A stretch of 64,000 bases of DNA from Anisakis pegreffii (taxonomy: Eukaryota > Nematoda > Chromadorea > Rhabditida > Anisakidae), in contig JAPYMA010002583.1 in assembly GCA_035041965.1 (NCBI GenBank), positions 1-64,000 of the forward strand. Reading direction: 5' to 3'. Below, in pieces: positions 1-14,100 of the stretch. Position numbers and translations under genes: made by a program. Under the pieces are notes generated by a model. It did not search any database. It had not been told where the DNA came from and saw only the letters and a program-made list of their open reading frames with translations. Numbering within the stretch: position 1 is the stretch's first letter; the number at the start of each line of letters is the position of its first letter.

Positions 1-815
1 TCTATAGTTATGTATAGCCTCTGAATTGATCTATAGTGATCATACGGGAATGTGAATGAGCGACTCAGCGCTAGTTGAGATAGCCTTAAAAAATAGCTAT
101 ATCTCCTCAACAAAGCAAAATCGCTCGACAAAATATATGATTTGCTTAATCTAGAGATTCCGCGGGATGGATTGGTGTACAAATATTCATATGGTACTGG
201 GGAAACTTAGGATACGGTATGCTGGAAGATGGCAAACCGTATATCATTGAAAAAGTAGCTGTAATTCCTCAAGAAGGCAAAATCGCTCGGTAAAAAATAT
301 ATTTTTCTGAATGTAGAGATTGTGTGCAATCGAATGCTGCAAAGAAATTCATATGTTACTGGGCCAACCTGAGTGTACCGGTACCTTGAAGATCGTAACA
401 CGGCTAAGTGAGTTAGCCCTATGTAAATAGCTTCGTCTGCTCATGTAAGCAGAATTGCTCAACATGATATATGATTTTCTGAATCCATAGGATCTATGGA
501 ATCGAACGGTGTAGAGAAATTGATATTTTACCGGACAAACCTAAGAGTATCGGTAGCTTAAAGATGGTAACTCCTAGAGATCTATGGTGATGTACACATT
601 GATCTATAGTGATATAATGTATTTGAATGAGCGCGATTGCTCTAGCTGATTGTGAGATAGATTTAAGAAAATAGCTATATCTCCTCATGTGAGCATAATT
701 GCTCAACAAGACATGTGATTTTTTGAATTCAGAGGATCTGCAGAATCGAATGGTGTGGAGAAGTGTACACGTTGCTGGGCAAACCTGAGAGTACGGGTAG
801 CTTGAAGATGGTAAC
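1..815. repeat. Degenerate tandem repeat, about four units
   Basis: Four imperfect copies of a unit of roughly 160-240 bp follow one another. Each has a block like gctatatctcctca, then gcaaaatcgctc, then a gaatcgaatggtgt-like block, then tactgggcaaacctgag and cttgaagatggtaac. The gctatatctcctca-like block recurs near 95, 258, 430 and 673; the gaagatggtaac-like block recurs near 222, 388, 560 and 800. Copies differ by substitutions and indels, so this looks like an old array. No reading frame is conserved. The left edge of the window may cut the array. Confidence 0.8.
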
Positions 816-836
816 CCCTACTGTGCTCTAGCAATG

Positions 837-853
837 TATATATATATATATAT
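837..853. repeat. (TA)n microsatellite
   Basis: An uninterrupted run of alternating T and A closes the degenerate repeat array. Confidence 0.9.
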
Positions 854-1511
854 CACACTTCGCTATTTCCCAATATCATAAACGTTTCTTATCACAAAGT
901 ATTGATAATATCCGTTGATGGTATCCAGTTCTCGTGATCTCGACCAATCATCAAATGCAACTCTCCTATATGACTTCATGTTTGATGTTTGCGTCCAATA
1001 ATCATCCATGCTCATCTAAAACAATTCACTGAACACTATCTACATGTGCGCTCAATTTTAAGCACCTTCAGAAGATCTCGGCGATGTTCGATTCGCTTAA
1101 AAAAGGGACGAAACCGCTCCATGAGATGTTTTGCTTCAGACAAATACACCTAAATGCCACACCACTCCAGGTTTATTCAATCGTTTCCAGGTTCCAGCTA
1201 CCCTCAACCTCAACTTTTCGTGTTCTTAAGCAATGTTTTCGTTTTTGTGCATTCCACTTGTACCACTCAATATTGTAGTTGTGCTATGAGGAACAATTAG
1301 GCGACAATTTAAATTGTTTATTCTTTCATTCATTCAATTAACACAATCGACCATTTCTATAAGGTGACTTCTTCTCGCTTTTTTTTGTACATGGCATTTG
1401 ACAGATGAAATGTCATGCTGTTCAACAGAGAGAGGAAAAACTCAATTTTTTGAGGATCTTACAACTAATACATTAATCAGGGAACTAAAAATTAATTCTG
1501 ACAATAATGAC
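854..1511. other. Intergenic, no gene seen
   Basis: Short AT-rich ORFs only. None has family motifs or a splice-linked partner. Confidence 0.6.
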
Positions 1512-1581
<70 letters not shown>

Positions 1582-1596
1582 TAATAATAATGATAA
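1512..1596. repeat. (AAT)n microsatellite
   Basis: More than twenty near-perfect AAT triplets. They translate as poly-Asn on one strand and poly-Leu on the other, which explains the ORFs that span them. Looser AAT/AAC-rich sequence continues to about 2000. Confidence 0.95.
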
Positions 1597-2924
1597 TAGT
1601 CAACATAATCATGACAACAAAACAATGATATAAAAAACCAATCAGCTTAATGATATTAAAATGGTAACTTAATGATATCAACAACACCAATAACAATACA
1701 ACTGATCATAATGGTAGTATCAGAAAGATGATAAAAAGCAATCTGAATAGCTATCAAATAATTTCACGGATAACAATCAACAACGCTTTCACTTATAATT
1801 TCAGCCACAGATATCAGACAAACTTAATCAGAGGACCGTAATAAAAAAAAACGGTGACGACGAGAATAATAACAAGAACAACGGTTACAATGCTAACTAG
1901 AACATTTAAAATAATATTAATAACAATAATAATAATAATAACAAACAATCATAATACTAGCAAGAATGGGAATAGCAAGAGTAATATTGAAAATAATAAC
2001 AACAATATCGGTATTGCTGCAATAATCACACAAACCATTCCGATCACGTTGCCATTTAAACAATACCTTCATCCAAAACAGATCTACGAATAAAATACGC
2101 TCTAATTCATGACACAAATGTCTCGAATGCAATGCAATCGGGAACAATCGCTCACTAACGATAAGGGAGGAGATTGCTCAAACATTACTAAACCACTTTT
2201 TTCCCATATATCTTCCACAACTGCGCAATTTTCTCAAAACGCTTGTTTCACCTTTCAATAATAATGGTAGAAAGTGGTCAATATGATGAGACCGCAAAAT
2301 TATTGGTGGTAACTTCTTAATCATTCGATCATTCACTAAGATGCAATAGATCTTCAGATGAGGAGAAGATGACGGTCAAATTCGCTCACTGAAGCGAGGA
2401 AAATGGAGCAAAAATGTACGAAATACGTTTAAATAAACTAATTGCTAAAAACCCAAATATGGTGAATTAAAATCGAAACACTGAAATAATCCGACTGTTC
2501 TTAAATAAATTAATCACTCAGATACACCAGAAACGAATGAATGAAATAAAGGCAAAACGAAATAATTGCGAAGGAAAACAATCAACAGCATATGACGCAA
2601 CGGGCAATGATTACAATATTGATAGCAATCGTAACGATAATAGTAATATAATGATTATGATAATTATTATAATAACAATATAATACAAATAAAATAACAC
2701 TGAAAATAAATTGAAGAAAGATGAAATTTTTTGAGAAAATAACACGTATACATAAATAACAACAATCAAATACAGCATGAACCCATTTTGCATTGAAATC
2801 ATCACTTATAAAACCCACATATAAAACATCAACTTCACAAACAAACACACTGAGTACGCTTTATGATCAACTCAATACTATTCATTCATCAATTCAATAA
2901 TCTTCTTCTTCATCCAGTCGGATT
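1597..2924. other. AT-rich flank downstream of the ZC3H14 gene
   Basis: AAT/AAC-rich low-complexity sequence and short ORFs. The part next to 2924 would hold the 3' UTR and poly(A) site of the minus-strand ZC3H14 gene. I could not pick one poly(A) signal from many AT-rich candidates. Confidence 0.5.
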
Positions 2925-5900
2925 TTATGCGGCTGGCTGAGACTGAGGTGCTTTCCATTTGTATTTGGCCACAACATTCAGCGAACTTGTCGAATTCAAC
3001 AACTTCGGATGCCAGAAGTAACACGCTCGATTCGTGCAACGCTCACCAAAACGACATAACTGTAAGGGGGAAAATGCTGGATTAACAATCAAAACTTCGG
3101 AATATACACTCACAAATTACATTACAATGAAATAATTTTTCCAAAATTATCATATTCCGATACACTCCCTATATAACATTCTCATATTCTGCTCTACGCC
3201 TTCAATCTCTTAATCGTAATCTTCTTTCAAAATCAGTGACTTTCATGCGCTCGAGGTTCTAAATTGAAGTAGGTCTTAACTTATCCCATATCCAGTGCAT
3301 CAATAATAATAATAATAATAGCAAACAAACAAATAAATAAACACCTTCGGATGTTTGAATGAACAATTCGGGTTGGCACATCTGCCAGCAAATTTACACG
3401 GAATCGATGAATTTAACGGCGCGTTTATAGCTGATGTTACGCTAGTGGTCGTATTATGCGTAGAAACTGCGCTGACTGCTGTAGCACAAGACAGCTGAGG
3501 GGTATTCCCAGCAGTCGATGACTAAAAATTTGGTTTCGATAAACAAATCAACTGAGTCATCATCGATCTTTACTGATTCATTCCCCGTTTTATTGTAATT
3601 CATCGACGATATCAGCATTTTTAAAAGACTGTTCCCAATATCATATTTGATTAAATTCTGCATCTATAAATGTCCAAATGCCCTACTGCTACTTGATCAA
3701 CTTAACTTCACAAATCTATTGACCTTGCTCTGCGTCTATTCAAAATTTTCGCTTTCAGTTGTGCAGCTATGAGCATGATAAACAAAGAGACAAAACCAAA
3801 ACAACTGCAATAACACCAAAAAACATCGCTAACTTTAACACTGGTCACTGCTGAAGAATCACTCTTTGTTACTGATTGATTCGAACTGGTCTTAGCGGTT
3901 GAATTCGTCGCGGTTGTAGTAGTGGCGGCTGCTGCGCCACTGCTGGAAATTGCAAAAATATTTGTTGGAAACAAGAACAGAAAATCTCATCGCCATCTTC
4001 CAAAAAAATGAAGCATCTAACAAAAAAATCGCAAGTTGATCAAAACAGTAATATAGAAATGACAACAAGCATACACTGCTTTTGGTGAATGCGTATAGAT
4101 ACATCGCGGATTCGTGCAGGTACGATCGAATTTGCATAGTGGATGTATGTAGAGACATCGCTCTCCAAAATGACAATTCGGGAAATTACTGTAATATTCT
4201 CAGTGTGATTACAACAACAACAACAACCAAAACAGTTCAAAACCAAAATTCATACAACAACACTACACACCAAAATTCAATGCAATCAACCAACCTGCAC
4301 GGCTTATTCGGGTGAATATAAATACAGTTCTCTTCTAGACGACAATTTGGCCAAAATTTACAACGCTCCATTAACTTCTCACCACCCGCACCACCACCCA
4401 AAGCACTCGTGTTCGATGTCATTGAGCCGGATATCGATGATGTCTTAAAATAACTCACCTAAAATCATCTTTCATCTCATCGCAACAATACATTCAAGTT
4501 GACTCATCGACTCAATTTGTACATTTCCAAAACATTGAAATCTCATCTTAATGCTCAGCAATTTTACTCAATCGAAGAGTGCCTCAAACAAAATTCAAAT
4601 TTCGACAATTTCTAGTAAATGCGACTCATCTCTTCAATAACTGAACCATATCCTTTGTTGGCAATCTAGAGAATTAAAAATGAGAATAATATTAAAAAAC
4701 TGATTACATGTCCAGATCGAGCGTTCGACTGTGACTGATTGTTGATCAAGAAGAACGACGGCTTTGTTAAGGTCGGAGTGGGTGGCACCTGGAAGATTCT
4801 AAGATAAAATACAAAATGAAATAATGACACTCATGCAAAAGAACAACTCAAACTGCACGTTCCGATGCTATGTGGGGGAAAATTGAAACTTCACGTTCAC
4901 GAAAAGACCCAAAACTTAATTACTTTCGAGAATTATGATCTGTCTGAAAAGCTCTCAGTTTTATGCCATCATCAATATGAAGAAGAAACAACAAACCTCA
5001 TCGAAGCCAACGGTGATTGGCTGTGTACTCGCGAGCACCGCATCTATTTGCGCTTCTGAAAATAAAAATTTGCAACCTTTTCTCCAGGCAATCCACATAA
5101 TATTTTCCAAATGATACAACACATCTAAGATTTCTATACCTTTCTACTCTTAACATCAACAGCATGAATATCTCCCTCTCTACTAGCAAAGAATGCAAAA
5201 TATTTATAAACTAAGAACGAAAATTACGTTAAATGAAAATTTGTATACGGCTGAAACATTTTAAAAATTAACAGACACACTTAAACAACAAATCAACAAC
5301 TCAATAACTAAACAAGCGACTCTATCAGGAACATACCATCATCACTGCTCTCATCGTCTTCTTGCAACTGAATCTGACCATCCCATACGGGTGTACGTCT
5401 TGAATCCACCGAATCCTGCGCAACAAAATACGAATACTATCAAAAATATGCACTATTCATGACAATAAAATCAAGGTAAGGTACACATCAAAACGAATCG
5501 AACATCTCTGCTCACCTCACTCAGTACCACACCATCCGAAGCCAACACCAGATCATTATCGACGCTCTTTTCGGCATCGGTCAGCCCACTTTTCTGCTCC
5601 TTTCTCGGTTTCTTCTCGAATCGTTCGCCATCATTTTCAATTGATTGTATTCTACGGGTGATCGTATTGCCAGTGTTTCTGATGCGATCGTCTGACAGTT
5701 TCAAGTGTGCCAATACTAGAATCAGTTATCGTCAAATTCATTATCACCATTCACATCCTAACAACAGCTCTAATTTTCAGTAACTTTAAAACGAGTCCAT
5801 CGAACAAGCTGGCATCAGTTCACCACATATTTAGTTGCATTCAAAATTCTCAAGAATGCAATATCTATTCACTGATTAACAGTCAATTTACAATATGACT

Positions 5901-8900
5901 TAACGATAATCAATCTATAAACGATAATTTCATTTCATCGTACAACAAATGACGAATACAACTGAACAAAATGAATGAAACATATAACAAATACAAAGAA
6001 GTAAACGAATACTCACTTGGATTCGCTTCATTTCGTCGTTTTCTCGCCCGTTCCGGTTCTTTCTTTGTATCGTCCATGCTCACTTTCAGTTTAGTTGATG
6101 ACTGAACGCTCTCACTCGACAGGTTTGTTGAGGGAATTCGCTGACCGCCTTTCATGGTGATGAAAAACTTCGTCGGTTCTTCATCTTTTTTCATACCACC
6201 AGCACTCACACCACTACCACCACCAGCAGCAACACTGCCACTAAATAAATATTCTCAATTTCTTCACCCCATTTAAAACAATAACATCCATCCATCCATC
6301 TCACACCGACTAAAATCAGTCAGCAATCCAAAAGCAAAACCAATCAACTAACGTCGTGATTCTACGTCGTTTACGTGCGATCGAGTCCACCTCCTGTTCA
6401 CTTTCCACGCATTCCTCTATTCCACGTACCACTGATCTGCTGCTGCTACCGCCATGTTGCTGTCCCCCACCAGCCGCACCGCTCATTTTCGACGTTGTCG
6501 CCGGTATTACCACCAACGCATCCTCCACATCACCATAATCGTCTAATTCAATACCCTTCAAATATCATCAATTCAGTACCACTTCAAACAATCACTCAGC
6601 CAAAAACATCAATGAAACACCATAATATTCACAATACGATTAGAAAACAACAATCAAATTGATCAAATTCATAACGAAATCACCTTAATTATAGCAAAAA
6701 TAATGACAACAATGCTAATGAAATTGTGAAACTTCCATCATTACTTGCTCACCAAGGTATCACTATTGTTATGATTATTATCACCATTACTATCCCAAAT
6801 CTTATTACCATTATCGACAACAATACCATAACATAAAATAACAAAACCAATTGTTTATATCGCTCATAAAACATGACAGCTTTCAACGAGAGCAACACCA
6901 TAAACTTCAGAAACAAAAAAAGAAAATGAATATATTAAGATACTCACTAAACGAAACAATTAAAACGAAAACAAAATAAACCAAACCACAAACAAACCTC
7001 GTCTTCCACCACACTCAATTCGTCATCATCTCGTTTCGTTGCAGTACTCACCACAGATCTCGGTGGTTCTATGAGATTCTCTCGTTTACGCAGAGTTGAC
7101 GTCTTCGAAGCGGACACACCAGCTGCATTAGCACACGCAGCCGCACCACCTCCGTAGCCCGCACTCTGACTCGCGATTCGCGTCGTTTCACCGGCCTCTT
7201 TGATCGCTTTCAAAAACAACGACTTCACTCCACCACTGTTTTGCTTCCTGCACATTACTCATTTCATCTTGACTGTACACTCACAAATCCACAATAATTC
7301 TCAAACTCGAACAAATAATTCAAACATTCACCAAAATCACTCAATTCAACCAACTATCACAGTCTAAAATTGGAACAAAAAACTGAATAAGCTGTAAGCT
7401 ACGTCAAATTTTATTCCTATAATATCAGATGGAAATCCCGATATCTAAAAAATTTTCGAGGGCAATCCAAGATCCACTTAAATCTTCAACATGATCTCAA
7501 AAAACATTTCTGCAGAATTTTTGCATTCAAGATTAGCACTAACGTGTTTTCTTTGTCCGGCAATTTTCGTTTGACGACTATCTGCGACGATACCGTCTTT
7601 GGATGCTCCACTTGGGACATCCTTGACACAGCCACTGATGACACCTTAGGTGGTGCAGGTGGTGGAGAGGGTTTAGCTGTGGCCGGCGGCACCGTCGCCG
7701 TATTCTCTACCGGTTCCTGGTGAGTGACACTCGATCTCCGGCTATGCTCCAACGGTGATTGCGAGGTGCCTTTGGCTGATGGTGGTGGTGATATCCTTCG
7801 TTTACGCAATACTTTTTGTGCAGACATTACTGACGCTCTGAAAGTAATCGAATTAAAAGATCTGCTTCATTTGAGAGCATTCGAAGTGGACGTATAATGG
7901 GATGGATAGATTAACTGAAACAAATAAACGAATAAACAAATAACAAAAACAAACTCTGCTGGTGGTTGTGTAGTTGCAGGAAGTTTTTCAGTCGGTTGCA
8001 ATTCCTTTTCCTTTGCTTTTGTTTTCTTCTTCTCCAGCTTCTTCACATTCTTCTCTTTCACCGCAACTTGTTTCACCTCCTGTTTTTGCTCGATGCTCTT
8101 CTCCTTACTCAATTTTCGCTCTTCTTTGCGTTGGACCTTTTCCGGTCGTTTCTCGTCGTCACCTCGTTTTGCTGCTACACTCACTTCAAGAACAAAATCA
8201 TGATAAAAATTATCTAAAGTAAAGTTCTCCGCATACTGAAACTTCATGATAAATCATTGTAGTGTCACCGATCAGCTATAGGTTAACGTGAACACAAGAT
8301 ACGACATAACCATGCAATGAATTAAAACACAAACGAAATTATCGCATGTGATATCCTATCAAAGTAAAAATATTAGGTGTGGCAGAAAGTTCCTGAGCAG
8401 CCACACTGGCAAACTGACACAATCCATATTTGAAAGTATTACTGATAAATGAAACTAGTACCTTTATGACTGTGAACTACTGAATGATCAGTTCGTTTAC
8501 GAGCCACACCACTCTTCTGATGAGACGAAATCAAATCATCATGATGCAATGAGGATGGTGGCTAAAATTACTGATCGTTTCAAGCACAAAAAAATAATGA
8601 AACTCATCAACAGCCCTTTAAAAATGTTCAACAAAAAGAGAATTTTCATAATTATGACAATATTCCCAGGTTACGAGGAAATCATTCAATTATTCGAGTC
8701 GTCTTGGCGAACGCCAAAAAAAAACGAAGTTTCAAAAACTGCTCACTTTCGACTTCACTACTTTGGCTTCGTATTTGTCACGTTTTTTGCTGCTTTTATC
8801 CTCTTTCTCATGCTCTCGTTTCGCTTCCTTTACAATTCGTTGTTCAGAGCTCTTATTTTTTTCGACGAATTCCTTCGAACCACCATCGCTTTCACGCCGT

Positions 8901-9630
8901 TTTCGGTCTTTCTTCTTCACGTCCAAATCATCCTTTGATTTCTCGATTGTTTTCTGGTTATCGCCACTATCTTTTCGTTTCAACAACTGCTGAGTGTTCG
9001 ATGATGAGGACAGAGTGCCTGTGTTTGGTGGTGTGGTTGTTGTGCCGACCGTTTGTAAACGATCAAATATGTCAAAAAGCCTGCAATCGTCATCATATTA
9101 ATGGATGCAATTTAAATCAGTCAGTCCAATGCCCAACTCAGATTCGTTTGATGAATGTTGACTGCAAACAAGAAAAATTTTTTCGACGAGAGAGACCAAC
9201 AAACACAACATTAAATTACGTTAGAAGCGATAATGAATGTTGTGTGCATGGAATAAAAAATGTACCAATCAACGAATTTAGCAGAATTCTTGCCCAGAAA
9301 CAACTGCAAGTCGTCTTTCATTTGCGATTTCTCCTTCTTATTCGCAATCATGACCATGATATAGTCGGGTAGCTCCTCGTCCACATAAACACCCAACTCC
9401 TCCAACTTGGCCTTGATTGCTGCCTGAAAATATCACCTTTGCAATGAATTTATTTCGTAGAGATATTTTTGATTCTAACTGGAAGTGATCGAATAAATCA
9501 AAACTGAAAGAAAACTTGAACAGTGTCATAAGACACTTCATGAGTGCAAAGATATACTAAGGAAGTATACTTCAGAACGTCGAAAACGTACGCGAATCTT
9601 CTTCGATACTTCAGACGAAGTCGCGGCCAT
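2925..9630 (-). CDS. sut-2: ZC3H14 / SUT-2 homologue, nuclear poly(A)-RNA-binding CCCH protein
   Basis: Eighteen exons join in one frame (about 967 aa): 9630-9592, 9423-9266, 9080-8747, 8516-8462, 8183-7955, 7837-7544, 7247-6998, 6555-6353, 6240-6017, 5715-5516, 5415-5337, 5055-4997, 4788-4708, 4458-4295, 4188-4075, 3942-3834, 3521-3345, 3059-2925. Residues 1 to about 70 form the Nab2/ZC3H14 PWI-like domain (GVYVDEELPDYIMVMIANKK, then LFLGKNSAKFVDW). The middle is charged and low-complexity, with recurring basic clusters (LRKRR, LRKREN, ARKRRR, ARKRRN) suited to nuclear import. The C-terminus carries five CCCH fingers: two CX5CX5CX3H and three CX5CX4CX3H, the class that binds poly(A). In the family these proteins control poly(A) tail length and mRNA processing; C. 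elegans SUT-2 modifies tau toxicity. The start is the ATG at 9630 (MAATSSEVSKKIR), matching the family N-terminus. The acceptor of exon 5 is ambiguous (8183, 8174 or 8171, same frame). The protein is somewhat longer than the roughly 740-800 aa I recall for relatives. Confidence 0.93.
3301..3321. repeat. Short AAT microsatellite in an intron
   Basis: About six AAT triplets in the last intron of the ZC3H14 gene, just past the exon-17 donor. Confidence 0.8.
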
Positions 9631-11169
9631 TTCTGATCGAATTTCCACTGGTTGCGCAATTCTCAATGGAATGTGCTTTGCTAAGAATATTGCTCACAAA
9701 ATAAATTGCAGCAACTGGTAATCTGTAAAGTTAACAACATTCCAATAACATGATCCTCCTTCAACAATCATTAAAATTTCGATAATGTGCGTACCGATAA
9801 TGAATCAATAATATTCCAACGAAATAATCAAAAAAACATCAAATAATTTCGTTGAGCATACTCAACTGAATCAGACTGTTTCCGAATTCACGGTAATACT
9901 TAAAAAACAAAATAAAATCACGCAAAATATCAGTGGTTTTCGCATTCGCTATAATTATCAATGATTTCATAACAACTAGAAATCATGATCAGCGCCTCAT
10001 GAGTCATATTTTCAAAGCACAAAATGAGAAATTGAGCTCAAAAACATCACAACGATTGCGTTCATCATTTATACGTAACTAATCGGATGAGATGGAGAAT
10101 TTTGAAGGGGATCTCACGTATTGCCGCGTGTTCGCTGCTACGTGTGTGGCTATGTGGCTATGCATACGGGAAACTAGTCGCGATTTTTAAGGCCGTTTCA
10201 TAAACGACTGACTCAATTGATGCTGCCCTGAACACCTCCAGTAACGAACAACAACAAAACGATAACTTCAAAATGAATTGAATAATTATCAGTAAAATAA
10301 TTGATAGCACACAAATTTCGTATGCAAATTTCCGCATGTACAGATTTCATCTTTTGATACACCTATGAGCAATACGCCACACTTCCAAGATATTTCCATG
10401 TTAGTAAGGCGAGCTCGCCAAAATCTTTAAAGCATTTGAAAATCGCAAGGTGTTTAGACGTGCGATAAAGATAAAGAGCCTATAGCAAATGATTTTTTGA
10501 ACAATTGCAGGATGCACGAGAATCTCTACTATCCGAAAGCTATGACGATTCATTCATTCAGCTGAAAATCTCTCATTCCACAACGAAAGATAAGCCATAT
10601 AGCTGAGCGACTTCATCAGACCGTCACACTCTGTACAGCTGATTTCTATTTTGACCATTGATACAATAGCACCACGAGAACTATTTTCAAACTATTGGTA
10701 TCTTAAGCTTTATGCGGCAGTAGTTTGATCTGTTTGCAACACCAGCTTCAAAAGATTCTCTGCTCTTAGAAGAGTTTCAAATATTGCTGACGAAAAATGG
10801 ATATTTCCAACAATGTATCTACAAGCATTCCATATCCACTGTACCACTAGACTGCTACACACTTAATCTTCCGGTTTAACATCTCTCTTCGATCAAAGAA
10901 ATTTTCATCACTGACGAAAACAAGAATCTTTTCAATTGATTTGCATACTATTAAATGTCTCTCACTTCAATCATTTTATCAGTCCTTTGATTGCTAACAA
11001 ATCAACACTTTAAAATTAATTTACTGAAAATGACAATTTCTAATGAAACTGCTACATTTACAGATAGTATCACTTCAAATTAAAATGCAAATGCAAGTGA
11101 ATATCTCCAAATACAATTCATAATAGATATCACATCACATATACTCTGTTTACGAACTGCATAATTCAT
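9631..11169. other. Spacer between the ZC3H14 and FERRY3 genes
   Basis: About 1.5 kb without family-like exons on either strand. It must hold the promoter or 5' UTR of the minus-strand ZC3H14 gene and the 3' UTR of the minus-strand FERRY3 gene upstream of it. The gap is long for a typical nematode operon spacer, so I do not propose an operon. Confidence 0.6.
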
Positions 11170-14100
11170 TTATACAACCACCGATGGAACGAGATGGAAT
11201 ATTGTTGGGAACATTTCAATGATTTGCGAGTAAACATTATCGGCGAGTGCTTCAGGCAACACGAAGTTGACATTGTAGTGGGTTGCGGCCACTGGTGGGC
11301 CTCCACCGGCCGTAGAACTACCCGTACACGCTTCCATCATGAAACCTTTTACACATTTGAACACCAACTCAGCTCGTTTCAAACACCACGACACTGTCAT
11401 ACGCTGAAACACAAACGAATACAATCATAACTATAGCTGAGGCAGTATATTCGTCGTTTCGTTCCCATATGAATTGTATTCTTTTAACTCTATTTTTAAC
11501 AAATTTATATTTACGACTGAAAAATCAGTAACCTCATTCGTATTTTCAACCAGTAACAACGGGATACTGAACGTTGTAACGCCACATTTTGAGGACAATC
11601 GAATAACATTACGTATTCCATTGATACATGGATGCCTTAAAAGAACATACTCATTCCAATCACCACTCACTCCACGTTGTTCAATACAGCACTGATCAAA
11701 ACCTCCACCAAAATAACGCCAAATTCTATCTGCTTCAAACATACGAAGTCACTCACCGACTAGATATATCGTCATTCTCCAGCGCTTCGTCAACAACCAA
11801 ATGAAAGATTACCTAAGAAATTAACTCATTCGGAACAATTGTTGATTTTAAAAAGATGTTGAAAATTCCAGATGGAACCAATGGTCCATGCCTTCTATTG
11901 ATCAAAATCTCCTCAAAATCCATGGCGTTTTTAAATAAAGTCACAAATCAATGTCTATTACAAAAATTTAACAAATGCATTCATTTCCATAAGAACTATC
12001 CAATAGCAACACGAGCGAGCAAATGAGCTCACAGAATAAATGAACATACCTGAAATGTTGAGATATTTGAATGCCTTGTCACATAAACATCACCGACTTG
12101 CAACGAATTCTCGTCGCGATTCATTTCAACACCATTCAACTCGTTCACTGCATCCTTACAAATATCGCGTAGCTTCAAAGAAAGCAAACGTTCAACAAGC
12201 ACAACACAAAATCACCATCTCTCCTCATTGGGATACCTCATGAACCTCTAATGAAGACTGCTACCAATCAAAAAGAGAACATAACAAATGGGAACATAAT
12301 AGAAATCAATTGATATTCAGTGGAAAAATTGATTGATCAAAAACGAACACACGAAGAAACTTCTTCTAACTGCCGTTGTAGTGGATCGAAATGTAGCTCA
12401 GTGGATTGCTCGCAAATTCTAGCGAACTCTGAAATACTCCGGAATCATTCTAATCCAAACCTATGAATGCCCTCTTCAAACCATTCGCACCGGAAATCAC
12501 ACTCCACCTGACACCAGCAATCTTCCAAAAACGACTACATTCAAAGAACTTCCCCAGGTTAACATGCGCACACACACATCGCATTTACAACGAACATTTT
12601 CATGTCCGTTTGCCGTTATTTATAATCAGTATTCTCAAAGAAGAAACAAAATAAACGAAATTTTAACAAATGCATTCCATACCTGTTTTGTTATGGATAT
12701 GATAGAGTGGTTCTCGATTCACCAGCAACACCAAACCATTCAGTCCACCTCGCCGATACAACGACAGATTCATATGCAGTCGTCTTGTATCCTCAGCACT
12801 CGTGTCGAAACTATCCGATGGACGGCACAGGTCTGCTAAACGATGGCATGTCATCAAACGTGCGTTGTGCATCGTCTTCAATTGAGCACCTGCAATACTA
12901 CAACCGTTCACAGTAAAAGATAAATAAGTTTATGAAGGAGGTTAATTATGCTCTTAAATATGCGAAATTCTACTTATTACGGAGGCATTCATTTATCAAC
13001 CAATATCTTTCTGTTGACCGTTTGATTAAATCCGATATATGTAAGTGTCCAGCTGGGCGGATTACAATGTTTATGAATAGCCAATGGCCAACTACCTACC
13101 GAGATAAATTGTGAAACTTTCTTCGAAACGATCCGTCGGCGACTCTTTCGCCGAATTTAAATTCGCAAACGCTGAATTTGACCTGAAATAAAAACTGACA
13201 ATGGGTATAGAAATAGTTCCATGAATGAGTTGATTTCACCTCTTTGAAATTATCGTCTGTCCAGTCAAGAGGTTCAAAACGCAGATTTGTTTGAAAGGAC
13301 CTGACTGCAAAAAAATGGAAACTAAAAGCACAATGAGACCTAGCCTATAAAAATATAGGCAGAAGAACACGAACTTTCGACAAATAGGCGCTAATGGTGA
13401 CGGAATGTCGTTCAACGCTTCTGGAGGAAATTCGTCGCGTTCATAGAGATTTCGAATCAGATTCCTGTACTCGTGACGTTGTCGATCCACCAATGCTTGA
13501 ATTTGACAACTGTAGTTGGTACTGACCTGCTGAAATCACCTAATGTTACCTTGATGAAACCTGCTAGACCATTCAGTGGATGTGTGATAACGTAAATTTT
13601 CAGAAAGAGCGACTCGAACCCGAAGTTTCTCGTTGAGTCGGCTGAGTTGATGTGCGTTTGCTGGTAGCGGATTGCCTTCATCAGAGATGGTCTCCTTAAC
13701 GGCCTCTTCGCATTCACGAACCATACGTTCCAACTCAAAGTCCCGTGCTCGAACCAAAGCACTCATCTGTAAATTCAACACCAATTCTACAGTGTGATTT
13801 TCAGCGAAATACTCTTCGCAGTTTAATTATTGGTGAAAAAGTCACCACCTGGAAGGTTGCATTACGTAACTTTTTACAATGCTTCGAATTCAATTACACA
13901 AGCAATGAAAATGGACACTATCAAATGTGAAAGTTAAAAAAGAAAGACAAAACTGCAGAAAGATTGCGATATGCCCAGAAATGTTTAAAAAGTGAACCTT
14001 TTCAGCCATCTTTCGTTCAAGTGAAATAATCATATCGATGCGTTCATGTGACGAATTTCGCATAATGAATTGAAAACAATCACTGAACGGCACTGATTCC

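Noticed and set aside
1398..1696. Poly-Asn and poly-Leu ORFs
   Set aside because: Produced by the (AAT)n microsatellite on the two strands.
8549..9372. Plus-strand ORFs of 129 and 222 aa
   Set aside because: Shadows of the Lys/Glu-rich minus-strand exons of the ZC3H14 gene, whose complement avoids stop codons.
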